64,000 nucleotides of DNA from the NCBI RefSeq assembly GCF_016811105.1, contig NZ_JAFBGM010000001.1, positions 496,001-560,000 on the forward strand, given 5' to 3'. The notes below the pieces were generated by a model that had not been told where the DNA came from, searched no databases, and worked only from the letters and a program-made list of their open reading frames with translations. A program made the position numbers and the translations under genes. This DNA is from Aurantibacter crassamenti (GTDB taxonomy: Bacteria; Bacteroidota; Bacteroidia; Flavobacteriales; Flavobacteriaceae). Below, one piece after another: positions 17,781 to 26,284 of the stretch; the stretch's first letter is position 1; each line of letters starts with the position of its first letter.

Positions 17781-18314
17781 ATGGCTATTGCACCTCCCTT
17801 CAATCTTAATAAATGGATTACCGAAAACCGTGATACACTTAAACCTCCGGTAGGGAATAAAAACTTGTATAAAGATGCTGGTGATTATATAGTGATGATT
17901 GTTGCTGGCCCTAATGCCCGAAAAGACTATCACTACAATGAAACGGAAGAACTCTTTTATCAATTAGAGGGTAACATTGAAGTTCACATTCAAGAAGATG
18001 GCGAAAAGAAAACCATGAAACTTGGGCCGGGTGACATGTACTTACATTCAGCAAAAGTTCCACATTCGCCGGTTCGCCATGAAGGTAGTATTGGTTTGGT
18101 AGTAGAACGTAAACGGGCTGATATGAATATTGATGATGGTCTATTGTGGTTTTGTGATAATTGCAATACTAAATTATATGAAGCCTATTTTACGTTAGAA
18201 GATATAGAGAAAGACTTTCTTGCACATTTCAAAGTATTTTATGGTTCTGAGAAATTACGAACCTGTGATAATTGTGGTACCGTAATGCCTGTTGACAAAC
18301 GTTTTACAGAATAG
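17781..18314 (+). CDS. nbaC: 3-hydroxyanthranilate 3,4-dioxygenase
   Basis: This 177-residue cupin dioxygenase opens the ring of 3-hydroxyanthranilate in the kynurenine pathway of tryptophan breakdown, leading to quinolinate. The Fe(II) ligands H51, E57 and H95 are present, with R47 and R99 as substrate contacts. The C-terminal rubredoxin-like site has C125, C128, C162 and C165. These positions coincide with those known for the Cupriavidus metallidurans enzyme. Start ATG 17781 gives this numbering; an upstream TTG is unlikely. Other kynurenine genes are not in the window. Confidence 0.95.
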   Translation: MAIAPPFNLNKWITENRDTLKPPVGNKNLYKDAGDYIVMIVAGPNARKDYHYNETEELFYQLEGNIEVHIQEDGEKKTMKLGPGDMYLHSAKVPHSPVRHEGSIGLVVERKRADMNIDDGLLWFCDNCNTKLYEAYFTLEDIEKDFLAHFKVFYGSEKLRTCDNCGTVMPVDKRFTE

Positions 18315-18382
18315 TACACTGCATACGTTAAAGCGTATTTAAATGATTTAAGCACTAAACTAACACTCAATTAGCAAGTATA

Positions 18383-18745
18383 ATGGATATTTTAATTAGC
18401 ATTCTAATTGGCTTAGTAGCTTTGTTGCACCTTTATTTTCTTTATTTTGAAATGTTTGCATGGACTACAAAAGGACCAAAAATATTTAGAAATTTTCCAA
18501 AGGATCTATTTGAACCTACAAAAGCAATGGCTGCTAATCAAGGCTTATACAATGGCTTTTTAGTCGCCGGCCTATTATGGACCTTCTTTATTTCTAATGT
18601 ACTTTGGAAAGATAACATTGCACTTTTCTTTTTAGGATGCGTTGTTGTTGCAGGAGTCTATGGCGCAGCAACCGTTGAGAAAAAAATATTCTTCATTCAA
18701 GCATTGCCTGCTTTAATAGCAATACTTCTTATATTGCTTAGATAG
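18383..18745 (+). CDS. DUF1304 membrane protein
   Basis: This 120-residue integral membrane protein has four predicted helices. Its conserved opening LLHLYFLYFEMFAW and the later segment KAMAANQGLYNGFLVAGLLW are the DUF1304 signatures. The family (about 120 residues, inner membrane) has no established function. It follows the 3-hydroxyanthranilate dioxygenase by 68 bases on the same strand; a functional link is not implied by anything else in the sequence. Confidence 0.85.
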   Translation: MDILISILIGLVALLHLYFLYFEMFAWTTKGPKIFRNFPKDLFEPTKAMAANQGLYNGFLVAGLLWTFFISNVLWKDNIALFFLGCVVVAGVYGAATVEKKIFFIQALPALIAILLILLR

Positions 18746-18782
18746 AAATAAATAGTTTCACCATCATTAAAATATAGAAAAC

Positions 18783-18850
18783 AAAAAACCGCTGCTCTCT
18801 AGCTTATCCGTTCCCCCGAAAGATAAGTTTGAATTACAACGGTTAATTTA
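18783..18850 (-). terminator. Nested hairpin with minus-strand U-tract
   Basis: On the minus strand AACCGTTG pairs with CAGCGGTT (8 pairs, one G-U). Inside it CTTATC pairs with GATAAG, and inside that TTC pairs with GAA around GGGG. A run of six T follows the 3' arm. The G-U pair forms only on the minus strand, which supports that orientation. It may terminate the small transcript above it or be part of a structured RNA. Confidence 0.55.
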
Positions 18851-18896
18851 ACATTAACTATATTTAGTTTTACTAAAGGTTCAAAATCAACTCACT

Positions 18897-19025
18897 TTAG
18901 CTTCTTACTTTATTATTTACATTTTTGGTTTTATCAATTGACCAACTACCATGTAAAAGAGCTTGTGTACCTAACACCAGCACCATTAAAAGGAATGTCA
19001 ACATATTTGAGATTTTCGTTTTCAT
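18897..19025 (-). CDS. Possible small secreted or membrane peptide
   Basis: This 42-codon frame on the minus strand starts MKTKISNMLTFLLMVLVLGT and ends in a basic, polar tail. It has two lysines near the start, one hydrophobic helix, then a short hydrophilic part, as expected for a signal peptide or a one-helix membrane peptide. No homologue is recognised. A hairpin with a U-tract lies about 50 bases downstream on the same strand, which suggests that this strand is transcribed. It could be chance. Confidence 0.4.
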   Translation of the reverse strand: MKTKISNMLTFLLMVLVLGTQALLHGSWSIDKTKNVNNKVRS

Positions 19026-19298
19026 GTGTTCTCTTATTTTGACTATTTAAAAATATAGGTTTCTATTCAAGATTTTATCACTTTTTGTGCAAGCCAACTT
19101 GAATCTTGTATAACTGTGCTTTTATCTTGTGTAAATGGTTTTTACCTCTCTATCACAATAATCGCTTTCTCTATACTTATTATTAAATTGATGGTTAAGT
19201 TGACAAATCAGTTAACTGAGTTTATTTAAAAAATCCGCCGATTGCTTTGTTTTATTAAAACATTCGGCGGACAAACCAACCTAACTCAAACAATTATT

Positions 19299-20162
19299 TT
19301 ATTCTGGGATATTTAGTGCAGCACATACTTCACTGTATGACATTTTCTTGAAATCTAAACCTGCTTTCTTTGCTGCTATATTGGCTGGTATAATTACATA
19401 CCTGAATCGATTACCAGAAGTAAAGCCATTATATGTGTTTTGATCGTCATATATATTTATTCTTAAATTTCCCACTGTTGCGAAAGCTGACCAAACTAAA
19501 AGATGAGGTGTTGGTGTAGTAAAATATGAGCTAATAGGCATTTGACTAACCTGTCCACTAGGCCATGTAGCTAAATTTTTCAAATCTGCGTAAACAAGAA
19601 TAGTTCCTGTATTTAGTATTTCCTGTGTAATTTCTGGTACAGCTTTATTGTAGTCAAAATTATCTATACCATATACTGTAGTTTTCGCCCAAGCGTTTGG
19701 AACAAACCAGTTACCATAAATAACATTTGCATTACCATCCACTCCATCATCACCTTTTGGGCCCTGCTCACCTTGAGCACCAGTATCACCTTTCGGGCCT
19801 TGCTCCCCCTGTTCTCCCTGCTCACCTTGTGCACCAGGGTCACCTTTTGGACCTTGAGGACCAGGAGCTCCGTCTGCACCGTCAGCGCCGTCTTCACCAT
19901 CAGCTCCATCCTGTCCATCAGTTCCGTCAGCACCATCTGCTCCATCTTCTCCATCATTACCATCAGACCCATTCGTACCATCTGAGCCGTTAGTCCCATT
20001 TGTACTACTTGAACTGTTTACACCATCAGAGCTATTACCTGAATTTTCAGCTACCATATCTTGTGGAATAATTGCATCCTCCAGATTATCCTTTTTGCAT
20101 GAAGCAAATACCACTAATGTTAGCACTAACATTAATCCTGTAAATAATTTAATAGTTTTCAT
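19299..20162 (-). CDS. Collagen-like repeat lipoprotein
   Basis: This 287-residue exported lipoprotein has lipobox FASC followed by KK. A Ser/Asn-rich linker leads to an uninterrupted run of 30 Gly-X-Y triplets. The first half of the run is Asp-rich (GAD, GED, GTD) and the second contains GPK-GDP, GAQ and GEQ triplets. The KGD pairs are the kind that stabilise bacterial triple helices. The final 140 residues form a distinct globular domain beginning NANVIYGNWF. It is probably a surface-exposed trimer; ligand and role are unknown. Start ATG 20162 puts the charged residues correctly before the signal helix. Confidence 0.85.
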   Translation of the reverse strand: MKTIKLFTGLMLVLTLVVFASCKKDNLEDAIIPQDMVAENSGNSSDGVNSSSSTNGTNGSDGTNGSDGNDGEDGADGADGTDGQDGADGEDGADGADGAPGPQGPKGDPGAQGEQGEQGEQGPKGDTGAQGEQGPKGDDGVDGNANVIYGNWFVPNAWAKTTVYGIDNFDYNKAVPEITQEILNTGTILVYADLKNLATWPSGQVSQMPISSYFTTPTPHLLVWSAFATVGNLRINIYDDQNTYNGFTSGNRFRYVIIPANIAAKKAGLDFKKMSYSEVCAALNIPE

Positions 20163-20426
20163 AATCACATATTTTAAGTTTTATATGCCACTTTATGAAA
20201 ACAGTAAAACGAAGGTTAACATCTTGAAGAAAATAAAAAACGCTTTTAATAACAGCAATCCTATAAATCACACAAAAAGCAGTGCATCTATTCCGTAATC
20301 AAAAATAATAGAGACCTAGCTGTAGCTATTCAAACACCTTAGTATCAGATAATAAATGTGAAAAAAATTAACATTTTAAGTGAATTTTTTAATACATTGT
20401 ATGCTAAACACTAAATACAATTAACA

Positions 20427-21335
20427 ATGAGTAAAAGAACAACAAATCTGATTGGAATCTTACTTACGATTCTGGCAGGTATTTTTTTCTACTATCAGCT
20501 GTGCAGTTCATGCGGCGCAGCGGTTGCAGAAGATGCCCCAGTTGAAAAAGTAGTAGCACCAGCAGTACCTGAAACTACGTCATACCCCTTTGCCTTGAGC
20601 GATGTTGGTTATTCGTGCAACGTAAATGACAATTATAATTTTAATGTGTCATCATCAACAATTCTAACCCCTTTAGCTACAGCCGTAAATGATTGCATCG
20701 GTTCTCTTAAAACTTATTTAGGCGACCAATCTGATAAAGTAATGAATATTACTGGGTTTTATAAAAGTGATGAGAACAACAACAGTGCTTTCCCCAATTT
20801 AGGACTAGCTAGAGCAAATGCTGTTAAAAATCACCTAGTTGAACAAGGTATATCATCAACTCAGATAAATACTTTTGGTCAATTGAAAGAAGAAATGATT
20901 TCAAAAGACAACATCTATTACGGCCCTGTTTCTTATAGTTTGGAGACAGAAGCAGCGAATGCTATGGATGACATGAAAGCTTTACGTGATAAAATAAACG
21001 CTGATCCCTTGGTACTTTACTTTGACACTGCAGAAGCTTCAATTTCTTTAACGGCAGCTCAGCGACAAAAAATTGCTGATATATCTCGTTATATTGACAA
21101 AGTAGCTGATGCCAGTTGCAATGTTGTGGGCCATACGGATAATACCGGAAAAGCTTCAACTAATATGCGACTTGGACAAAATCGTGCAGATTTTGCTAAA
21201 GACTACCTTATGAAAAATGGTATTTCTGGCACTAAAATCAACGCAAGTTCAAAAGGCCAAACACAACCTGTTGCAACGAATGCTTCAGAAGATGGTAAAG
21301 CAAAAAATAGAAGAACTGAAGTAACATTAAAATAA
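20427..21335 (+). CDS. Membrane-anchored protein with tandem OmpA-like domains
   Basis: This 302-residue protein has one N-terminal helix (LIGILLTILAGIFFYYQL) and a short linker. A divergent OmpA-like domain covers about residues 75-160 (LGLARANAVKNHLVEQGIS). A clear OmpA-like domain covers about 190-302, with HTDNTG and NRRTEVTLK. The C-terminal domain should bind peptidoglycan in the periplasm. There is no beta-barrel, so it is anchored in the inner membrane rather than being a porin. It is followed after 25 bases by a membrane-anchored helix-hairpin-helix protein and probably shares its transcript. Confidence 0.85.
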   Translation: MSKRTTNLIGILLTILAGIFFYYQLCSSCGAAVAEDAPVEKVVAPAVPETTSYPFALSDVGYSCNVNDNYNFNVSSSTILTPLATAVNDCIGSLKTYLGDQSDKVMNITGFYKSDENNNSAFPNLGLARANAVKNHLVEQGISSTQINTFGQLKEEMISKDNIYYGPVSYSLETEAANAMDDMKALRDKINADPLVLYFDTAEASISLTAAQRQKIADISRYIDKVADASCNVVGHTDNTGKASTNMRLGQNRADFAKDYLMKNGISGTKINASSKGQTQPVATNASEDGKAKNRRTEVTLK

Positions 21336-21360
21336 TAGTTAACTAATAAAATAATTTAAA

Positions 21361-21906
21361 ATGGATATTGATTTTTCAAACATATGGTGCTGGTTAATTC
21401 CGCTACTTTGCACATTATTTGGTGCTTTATTTGGATACCTTTTAGGAAAAGGCAAGAGTACTACAATTGATAACTCTGCAGATTTAAAACTACTGCAAGA
21501 TAAAAATGCTAAACTAAGGGCAGATTTAGATGCTTGTAACGGCAAACTATCTGCTAAAGTGGCCGCTCCTACAGCTATGGCCGCAGCCCCTATTGCTGCT
21601 TTAATACCTTTTGATGCTGCTGCTGCCAAAGCAGTTTATGGTAAAACTATTAAGCAAGACGATTTAAAAGTTGTAGAAGGTATAGGTCCAAAAATTTCGG
21701 AAATGTTTAATAGCGCAGGTATAACTACATGGAAAGCACTTTCTGAAGCTTCTGTTGCTAAATGTCAAGAAATACTTAACTCTGGTGGAGAACGGTATAA
21801 AGTACACAATCCGGCATCATGGCCTATGCAAGCAAAAATGTGCTATGAAGGTAAGTGGGCTGAACTTCTTAAATGGCAAGATGAACATGATCACGGTAAA
21901 TTGTAA
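21361..21906 (+). CDS. Membrane protein with C-terminal helix-hairpin-helix (H3TH-like) domain
   Basis: This 181-residue protein has one N-terminal membrane helix (WCWLIPLLCTLFGALFGYLL). A short coiled-coil stretch follows (about residues 40-62), then an Ala-rich linker. The C-terminal domain begins LKVVEGIGPKISEMFNSAGI, the helix-hairpin-helix opening found in proteins annotated as predicted FEN1-like 5' nucleases (COG3743 type). The rest (WPMQAKMCYEGKWAELLKWQ) is also characteristic of that group. Nuclease residues are not evident, so DNA cleavage should not be assumed. It forms a pair with the upstream tandem OmpA protein. Confidence 0.75.
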   Translation: MDIDFSNIWCWLIPLLCTLFGALFGYLLGKGKSTTIDNSADLKLLQDKNAKLRADLDACNGKLSAKVAAPTAMAAAPIAALIPFDAAAAKAVYGKTIKQDDLKVVEGIGPKISEMFNSAGITTWKALSEASVAKCQEILNSGGERYKVHNPASWPMQAKMCYEGKWAELLKWQDEHDHGKL

Positions 21907-21924
21907 TCAATGATTCTATGAAAT

Positions 21925-21961
21925 AAAAAAACCTGTCGATTAATTTCGACAGGTTTTTTTA
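21925..21961. terminator. Bidirectional Rho-independent terminator
   Basis: ACCTGTCGA (21931-21939) pairs with TCGACAGGT (21946-21954), with an A-run before and a T-run after. It serves the plus-strand OmpA/HHH pair and the convergent desaturase gene. Confidence 0.9.
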
Positions 21962-21977
21962 TTTCTTGAATAAGATT

Positions 21978-22973
21978 TTAAATCATTCCATTAGCTTCAA
22001 CCCATTTGAAACGATATTCATCTTCAGGAAATTTCATACGTTCAGAAATTCGTTCTAATCTTGCTGGTAGTTTAATTAGATAATCACGTGCCTTTTCAGC
22101 CTCGTCATTTAAACTTCTAATATTTTCTAACTCCCAATAAGCATTAAGCTTACGCAAAATATCAACATAATCTTGTGCAGTATATACACCTAAACGTTGG
22201 GCACAGTTTGAAAAATTCTCAAAAGCTTGTCCTATTGTTCCACCAGATTCTCTCAAGAAATGTGCTGGCATAACTATTTTTTTCTTCATCATATCAGCAA
22301 ATGCTAACATCATACCTGAAGGATCTTCTCCGAAAATAGTTTTAACAAATTCACGATATGCTAAATGATGTCTCATTTCATCACCTGCAATAATGGTACA
22401 CATTTTACCAAGCAATGCGTTCCCTTTTTTCTTAGCCATTTGACCAACTCTTTTATGAGAAATATTGGTTGCTAATTCTTGAAATGAAGTATACACAAAG
22501 TTTTTATAAGGATCTCTATCAGTACCAATATCAAAACCATCAGACAATAAATGCTGCGTAGTAATCTCAATCTCACGCATATTTACTCTGCCTGAGAGAT
22601 ACAGATATTTATTTAATACATCACCATGTCGGTTTTCTTCCCCTGTCCAAGCACGTACCCATTTTGACCAACCGTTTGGCTTACCATCATGTTGATTTAC
22701 ACCTTCAACATCCATTAACCATGATTCATAAGTCGGTAAAGCTTCTTCAGTAATTGTATCAGCTACCATTGTAACCCAGAAATCATATCCAAGCTCTTTT
22801 GATTCACCACGTAATGTTTCTACTTCATCTAAAAAGTTATCACTTCTAGAATCAGGTAGAAAATCAGACGGTTGCCATATATCTTCAACTGGAATAAGAA
22901 ATTGGTTCATAAACCCGTCTACTTGGTGTTCAATCGCCTGCATTACCTCTAACCTAATATTCTTTTCGGCCAT
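21978..22973 (-). CDS. Acyl-[acyl-carrier-protein] desaturase
   Basis: This 331-residue soluble di-iron desaturase is of the plant stearoyl-ACP type. Both EExxH-type sites are present: E113/H116 (in GEENRH) and E199/H202 (in GDEMRH), separated by 86 residues as in the castor enzyme. E76 or E77 (ITEEALPTY) and E166 supply the other iron ligands. It should introduce a cis double bond into ACP-bound fatty acids, using ferredoxin as electron donor. The gene stands alone, convergent with the OmpA/HHH pair. Confidence 0.9.
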   Translation of the reverse strand: MAEKNIRLEVMQAIEHQVDGFMNQFLIPVEDIWQPSDFLPDSRSDNFLDEVETLRGESKELGYDFWVTMVADTITEEALPTYESWLMDVEGVNQHDGKPNGWSKWVRAWTGEENRHGDVLNKYLYLSGRVNMREIEITTQHLLSDGFDIGTDRDPYKNFVYTSFQELATNISHKRVGQMAKKKGNALLGKMCTIIAGDEMRHHLAYREFVKTIFGEDPSGMMLAFADMMKKKIVMPAHFLRESGGTIGQAFENFSNCAQRLGVYTAQDYVDILRKLNAYWELENIRSLNDEAEKARDYLIKLPARLERISERMKFPEDEYRFKWVEANGMI

Positions 22974-23035
22974 CTCGTATTTTTTACAAAGTTCGTAATA
23001 ATATAATTAAGTCGTGTCTTAAAATAAAGTCTCTT

Positions 23036-23761
23036 TTAATTGCGTCCTTTTTCTTCAGGATACAGTAAATATACTGGGTCGCTTTGCCACACTTCTTTGG
23101 TGTCAACATCTATTATTGAAAGTGGTCCTTTAAAGGCGGCCCCGGTATCTATATTCCACACATTTGCCGCTTTCTGCGGGGTGGTTTCACCCATTCGCGT
23201 CACCGGTGTGTGGCCTATATATATCTCAAGATAATGCACCAATCTTTTCGGATAACTCGGACTATCAAGAGTCAAATCTTTATCTAATGATACTGCCATT
23301 TCCCATAAGGTACGATCCCAATAAAAGGTTTTCGCAAAATATTCATGTTCAACACCCTTCAAGTTTGTGAAACCAGCATGCAGATACAATCTATTATTCT
23401 CATCAATAAAATAATTTCTCAGCCCTTCATAGAACATCATATGTAAATCACTAGCTGACTCATCAGCATTGCGATATGAATCTAAAGTTGCTTGTCCACC
23501 ATGCTGCAGCCACACGTCATTTACTTCATCATTAGACAACCATTCTAAACACAATTCATCATGATTGCCACGTAAAAAAATACATTGATGTGTTTCATCA
23601 AGTTCTGATAAAAAATCAACAGTTTCTACAGCTTCGCTCCATCCGTCTACATAATCACCTAAAAAAACCAATCGATCATCACGTGTAACTTTTGCACGCT
23701 CAAAAACTTGAATTAACCCACGCAAACCTGAATGTATGTCTCCTATTACCAGTGTTCTCAT
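23036..23761 (-). CDS. Metallophosphoesterase, serine/threonine phosphatase-like
   Basis: This 241-residue calcineurin-type phosphoesterase has metal-binding motifs GDIH (D8, H10), GDYVDGW (D36) and GNHDE (N66, H67), then HAG and a GHTPV box (residues IGHTPVTRMG). The motif set matches PPP-type phosphatases such as PrpA and ApaH. It could act on phosphoproteins or on dinucleoside polyphosphates. Its start overlaps the stop of the upstream zinc-ribbon gene by 4 bases (ATGA), so it is co-translated with that gene. Confidence 0.85.
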   Translation of the reverse strand: MRTLVIGDIHSGLRGLIQVFERAKVTRDDRLVFLGDYVDGWSEAVETVDFLSELDETHQCIFLRGNHDELCLEWLSNDEVNDVWLQHGGQATLDSYRNADESASDLHMMFYEGLRNYFIDENNRLYLHAGFTNLKGVEHEYFAKTFYWDRTLWEMAVSLDKDLTLDSPSYPKRLVHYLEIYIGHTPVTRMGETTPQKAANVWNIDTGAAFKGPLSIIDVDTKEVWQSDPVYLLYPEEKGRN

Positions 23762-24840
23762 TGTACAAAAATCGCTATTACGGCAATAACTACAATGATA
23801 AAAATCACCAAAAAGAAAATTTTCCAGAATGAATAAGGTCTTGTACCACTTATTTTGCCTGTTTGCCCGTTAATATAGAAATGATATTCTTTACCATTAA
23901 ACCTGTAAGCACTAATATACATGGGCAATAGAATATGCTTAAAAGTTTCATCTGACAACTTAATATCTGCACTATGAATGCGTTGGGTATCACCACCAAT
24001 ATCGCGCCTAATAATAGAATATGCAATATCTTTTGCTGTTTGAAAAGACTGATGGTGACCCTCTTTTAAGGATATGGTATATTTTTCTGTTACAAAACCT
24101 GATAAATATTTAGAATTGAAGCCTGTTAATTCTTCTAAATTCCAGAAAGCTACTGCCTTCGGAATTTCACGACGCTTTTTTTCAGATGAATTAATTAAAA
24201 TGTCATCAGCAAACCCATCAATCGATCCCGAAGCCGGATACCATTTTGTTTTTCGAACCTGTCTATTTTGAACTCCACTTTTAGTCTTTATTCTTTTGGT
24301 TTCATAATAATACTCACCACGTTGCCCTTGATAACCCGCACGAATTTTAGCATCAAAGGTCCAATGTGGAATATAAATTCCGTGTAATCCTTCAGGGTCT
24401 AAAGCTGCCTTTTTAAGATTGTCAGGGGCAAACCAAATACCGCTCACCCAATTTTTAAAAATAGATTGAGCCCTTTTAGAGTCAAGCTGAAAAGGTACGA
24501 GTGCACCAGGTATTATCCATCCTTCTTTATTAATATCCTCTTTAATCAAAGGCTCGCTACAATACACACAATGCAATGATTTAAAGTTTTCCTCAGTATG
24601 CTGATTAGCACCACAGTTCTTACAATGAAGCAGATCAATAGTTTCGGTGTATGCATTATCACCCACAACTTTTAAATAATGTTGCAGCTCTAATTCTTCA
24701 AAACTACTTTTTGAATTCTCAATAAATTCTTCATACCCACAATACTCACATTTAATCTGATGTGAACCGGGCTTGAATTTCAATTCTGCACCACAAGAGG
24801 CACAGGCCTTTTTACTTTCTGAATTTTTAACGTCTTCCAT
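23758..24840 (-). CDS. Zinc-ribbon membrane protein (YdjG-like)
   Basis: This 360-residue protein opens with two zinc ribbons: C13/C16 with C31/C34, and C73/C76 with C91/C94. A middle region contains KAQYxxW-like aromatic patches (HGIYIPHWTFDAKI, FNSKYLSGFVTEKY). One C-terminal membrane helix (IFFLVIFIIVVIAVIAIF) follows. The arrangement resembles Bacillus YdjG, a TFIIB/PriA-type zinc-finger membrane protein found with PspA and SPFH proteins. It lies 127 bases downstream of an SPFH gene and overlaps the phosphatase gene. It is probably an envelope-stress or membrane-scaffold component; this is inference. Confidence 0.7.
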   Translation of the reverse strand: MEDVKNSESKKACASCGAELKFKPGSHQIKCEYCGYEEFIENSKSSFEELELQHYLKVVGDNAYTETIDLLHCKNCGANQHTEENFKSLHCVYCSEPLIKEDINKEGWIIPGALVPFQLDSKRAQSIFKNWVSGIWFAPDNLKKAALDPEGLHGIYIPHWTFDAKIRAGYQGQRGEYYYETKRIKTKSGVQNRQVRKTKWYPASGSIDGFADDILINSSEKKRREIPKAVAFWNLEELTGFNSKYLSGFVTEKYTISLKEGHHQSFQTAKDIAYSIIRRDIGGDTQRIHSADIKLSDETFKHILLPMYISAYRFNGKEYHFYINGQTGKISGTRPYSFWKIFFLVIFIIVVIAVIAIFVQ

Positions 24841-24967
24841 TCACCTCAACCCAATACTTTATTCTCCCTTCGGATAAATTTTGATAGAAATCTTTATTTG
24901 ACCAATAGTTTAATACTTAACCTTGAACAAAAAATCAAAGCCTATACTCAACATATTGGTTCTTGAA

Positions 24968-26104
24968 TTATGTAGTTGGCAAAGGTGGAGGCGTATTTCC
25001 TCCTAAAAACACTTTCAGCTCTTCAACATCTTTTAAAGCAACCCACCCTGAAAGACCCTGTTTCCAAACTAAGGTATCTTTATTGATGGTTCTATTTGCA
25101 AAAAGTTCTTGCAATTTTTCAATTGGTGCTGGGCCCTGTTGCTGACCATTAACTGCAAAGTGATACATTGTTTGCACAGGCATTGGCGGTGGAATTGAAG
25201 CGCCAGTTGAAGCCTGAACAGCGGGTTGTTGTCCTAAGTTCGGATTCATCATATTTCCCATTTGTTGCGCTAAAACAAAACCCATTCCCATTCCCATGCC
25301 AGCGCCAGCAGTACCACCTTCATTTTTAGCAGCTTCTTCCATTGCTTTTGCAGCTTTAAACTGAGCCAGCTTGGTCATATCTAACTTATCTAAACGACTG
25401 TATTCAAATATTTCTTTTTTAAGCTCTTCTGGCATTGAAACATTTTCAATGTAAAACCGCTCTAGCTCAATACCAACACGTCCAAATTCTGGCTGCATAA
25501 CTTCTTGGCATGTTTCAGAAAGCTCTGTGGTATTAGCAGCGTACATTTCAATAGGCAAATTAGCGCCACCAATTGTATTGGTAAAACGAGTCACTATTAA
25601 GCTTTTTAGGTGTTCATTTACTTCATAATTTGTAAAATGACCATCAGTACCGACAACATTGATTACAAATTTACCTGACTCTTGAATTCTAAAACTATAG
25701 GTACCAAAAGCTCTAATCTCAACCATACCAAAACGCTCATCGCTTAAAATAAATGGGTTTTTTGTACCCCATTTTTCATCGGTAAATAGGCGAGTGTTTA
25801 CAAAATAAACCTCAGCTTTAAACGGACTATTAAAACCATACTTCCATCCTTTAATTGTTGAAAGAACAGGAAGGTTCTGGGTATTTAACGTATAGGTGCC
25901 CGGCTTAAAGACATCAGCCAATTGACCTTCACTTATGAAAACCGCTTCTTGCCCTTCTCTAACTATGAGTTGTGCACCATTTTTTATTTCATTTTGGTAG
26001 CGTTCAAAACGATGTACAATTGTATCATTAGTATTGTCTAGCCATTCAACTATATCTATAAATTCATGGCTAAGTTTTTTCTTTATTTCATCAAATAAAT
26101 TCAT
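24968..26104 (-). CDS. SPFH-domain protein with C-terminal GYF_2 domain (YdjI-like)
   Basis: This 378-residue protein begins with a 'virion core'-type SPFH domain (about residues 15-235, including IVREGQEAVFISEGQLADVF and FKPGTYTL), as in Bacillus YdjI. A helical segment and a Gly/Met/Pro-rich linker (about 250-300) follow. A C-terminal GYF_2 domain (about 310-368, with VNGQQQGPAPIEKLQELF and KQGLSGWVAL) closes it. SPFH proteins oligomerise on membranes; there is no transmembrane helix here. The downstream zinc-ribbon gene makes this a YdjG/YdjI-like pair, but no pspA is present. Confidence 0.85.
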   Translation of the reverse strand: MNLFDEIKKKLSHEFIDIVEWLDNTNDTIVHRFERYQNEIKNGAQLIVREGQEAVFISEGQLADVFKPGTYTLNTQNLPVLSTIKGWKYGFNSPFKAEVYFVNTRLFTDEKWGTKNPFILSDERFGMVEIRAFGTYSFRIQESGKFVINVVGTDGHFTNYEVNEHLKSLIVTRFTNTIGGANLPIEMYAANTTELSETCQEVMQPEFGRVGIELERFYIENVSMPEELKKEIFEYSRLDKLDMTKLAQFKAAKAMEEAAKNEGGTAGAGMGMGMGFVLAQQMGNMMNPNLGQQPAVQASTGASIPPPMPVQTMYHFAVNGQQQGPAPIEKLQELFANRTINKDTLVWKQGLSGWVALKDVEELKVFLGGNTPPPLPTT

Positions 26105-26284
26105 TGTGTCTATAGTTTTATATATTTGGATAAAAAGGTAAGGAATTATTACAGGAGAGCTTATTAAAATATCGCTAATTTTTAATTGCTTTTTTATATA
26201 TTACAATTCTACAACCTTCTATTATTTTCGTGTAAACAACACACCTTTTGTAATCATTACCAACTTTAAAAGACCAATTACTAG

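Larger units (their letters stand above)
18746..19298. other. Intergenic region of about 550 bases
   Basis: No long reading frame is present. It holds a small possible gene on the minus strand (18897-19025) and a nested hairpin with a minus-strand U-tract (18783-18850). The rest (19026-19298) is AT-rich with no structure that I can support. Confidence 0.6.

Noticed and set aside
18323-18338. ATACG-N6-CGTAT after the 3-hydroxyanthranilate dioxygenase gene
   Set aside because: Five pairs and only three T afterwards; a terminator is possible but unsupported.
19664-19999. Repetitive reading frames on both strands over the collagen-like repeat
   Set aside because: Period-9 DNA keeps several frames open; only the Gly-X-Y frame has a signal peptide and a folded end domain.
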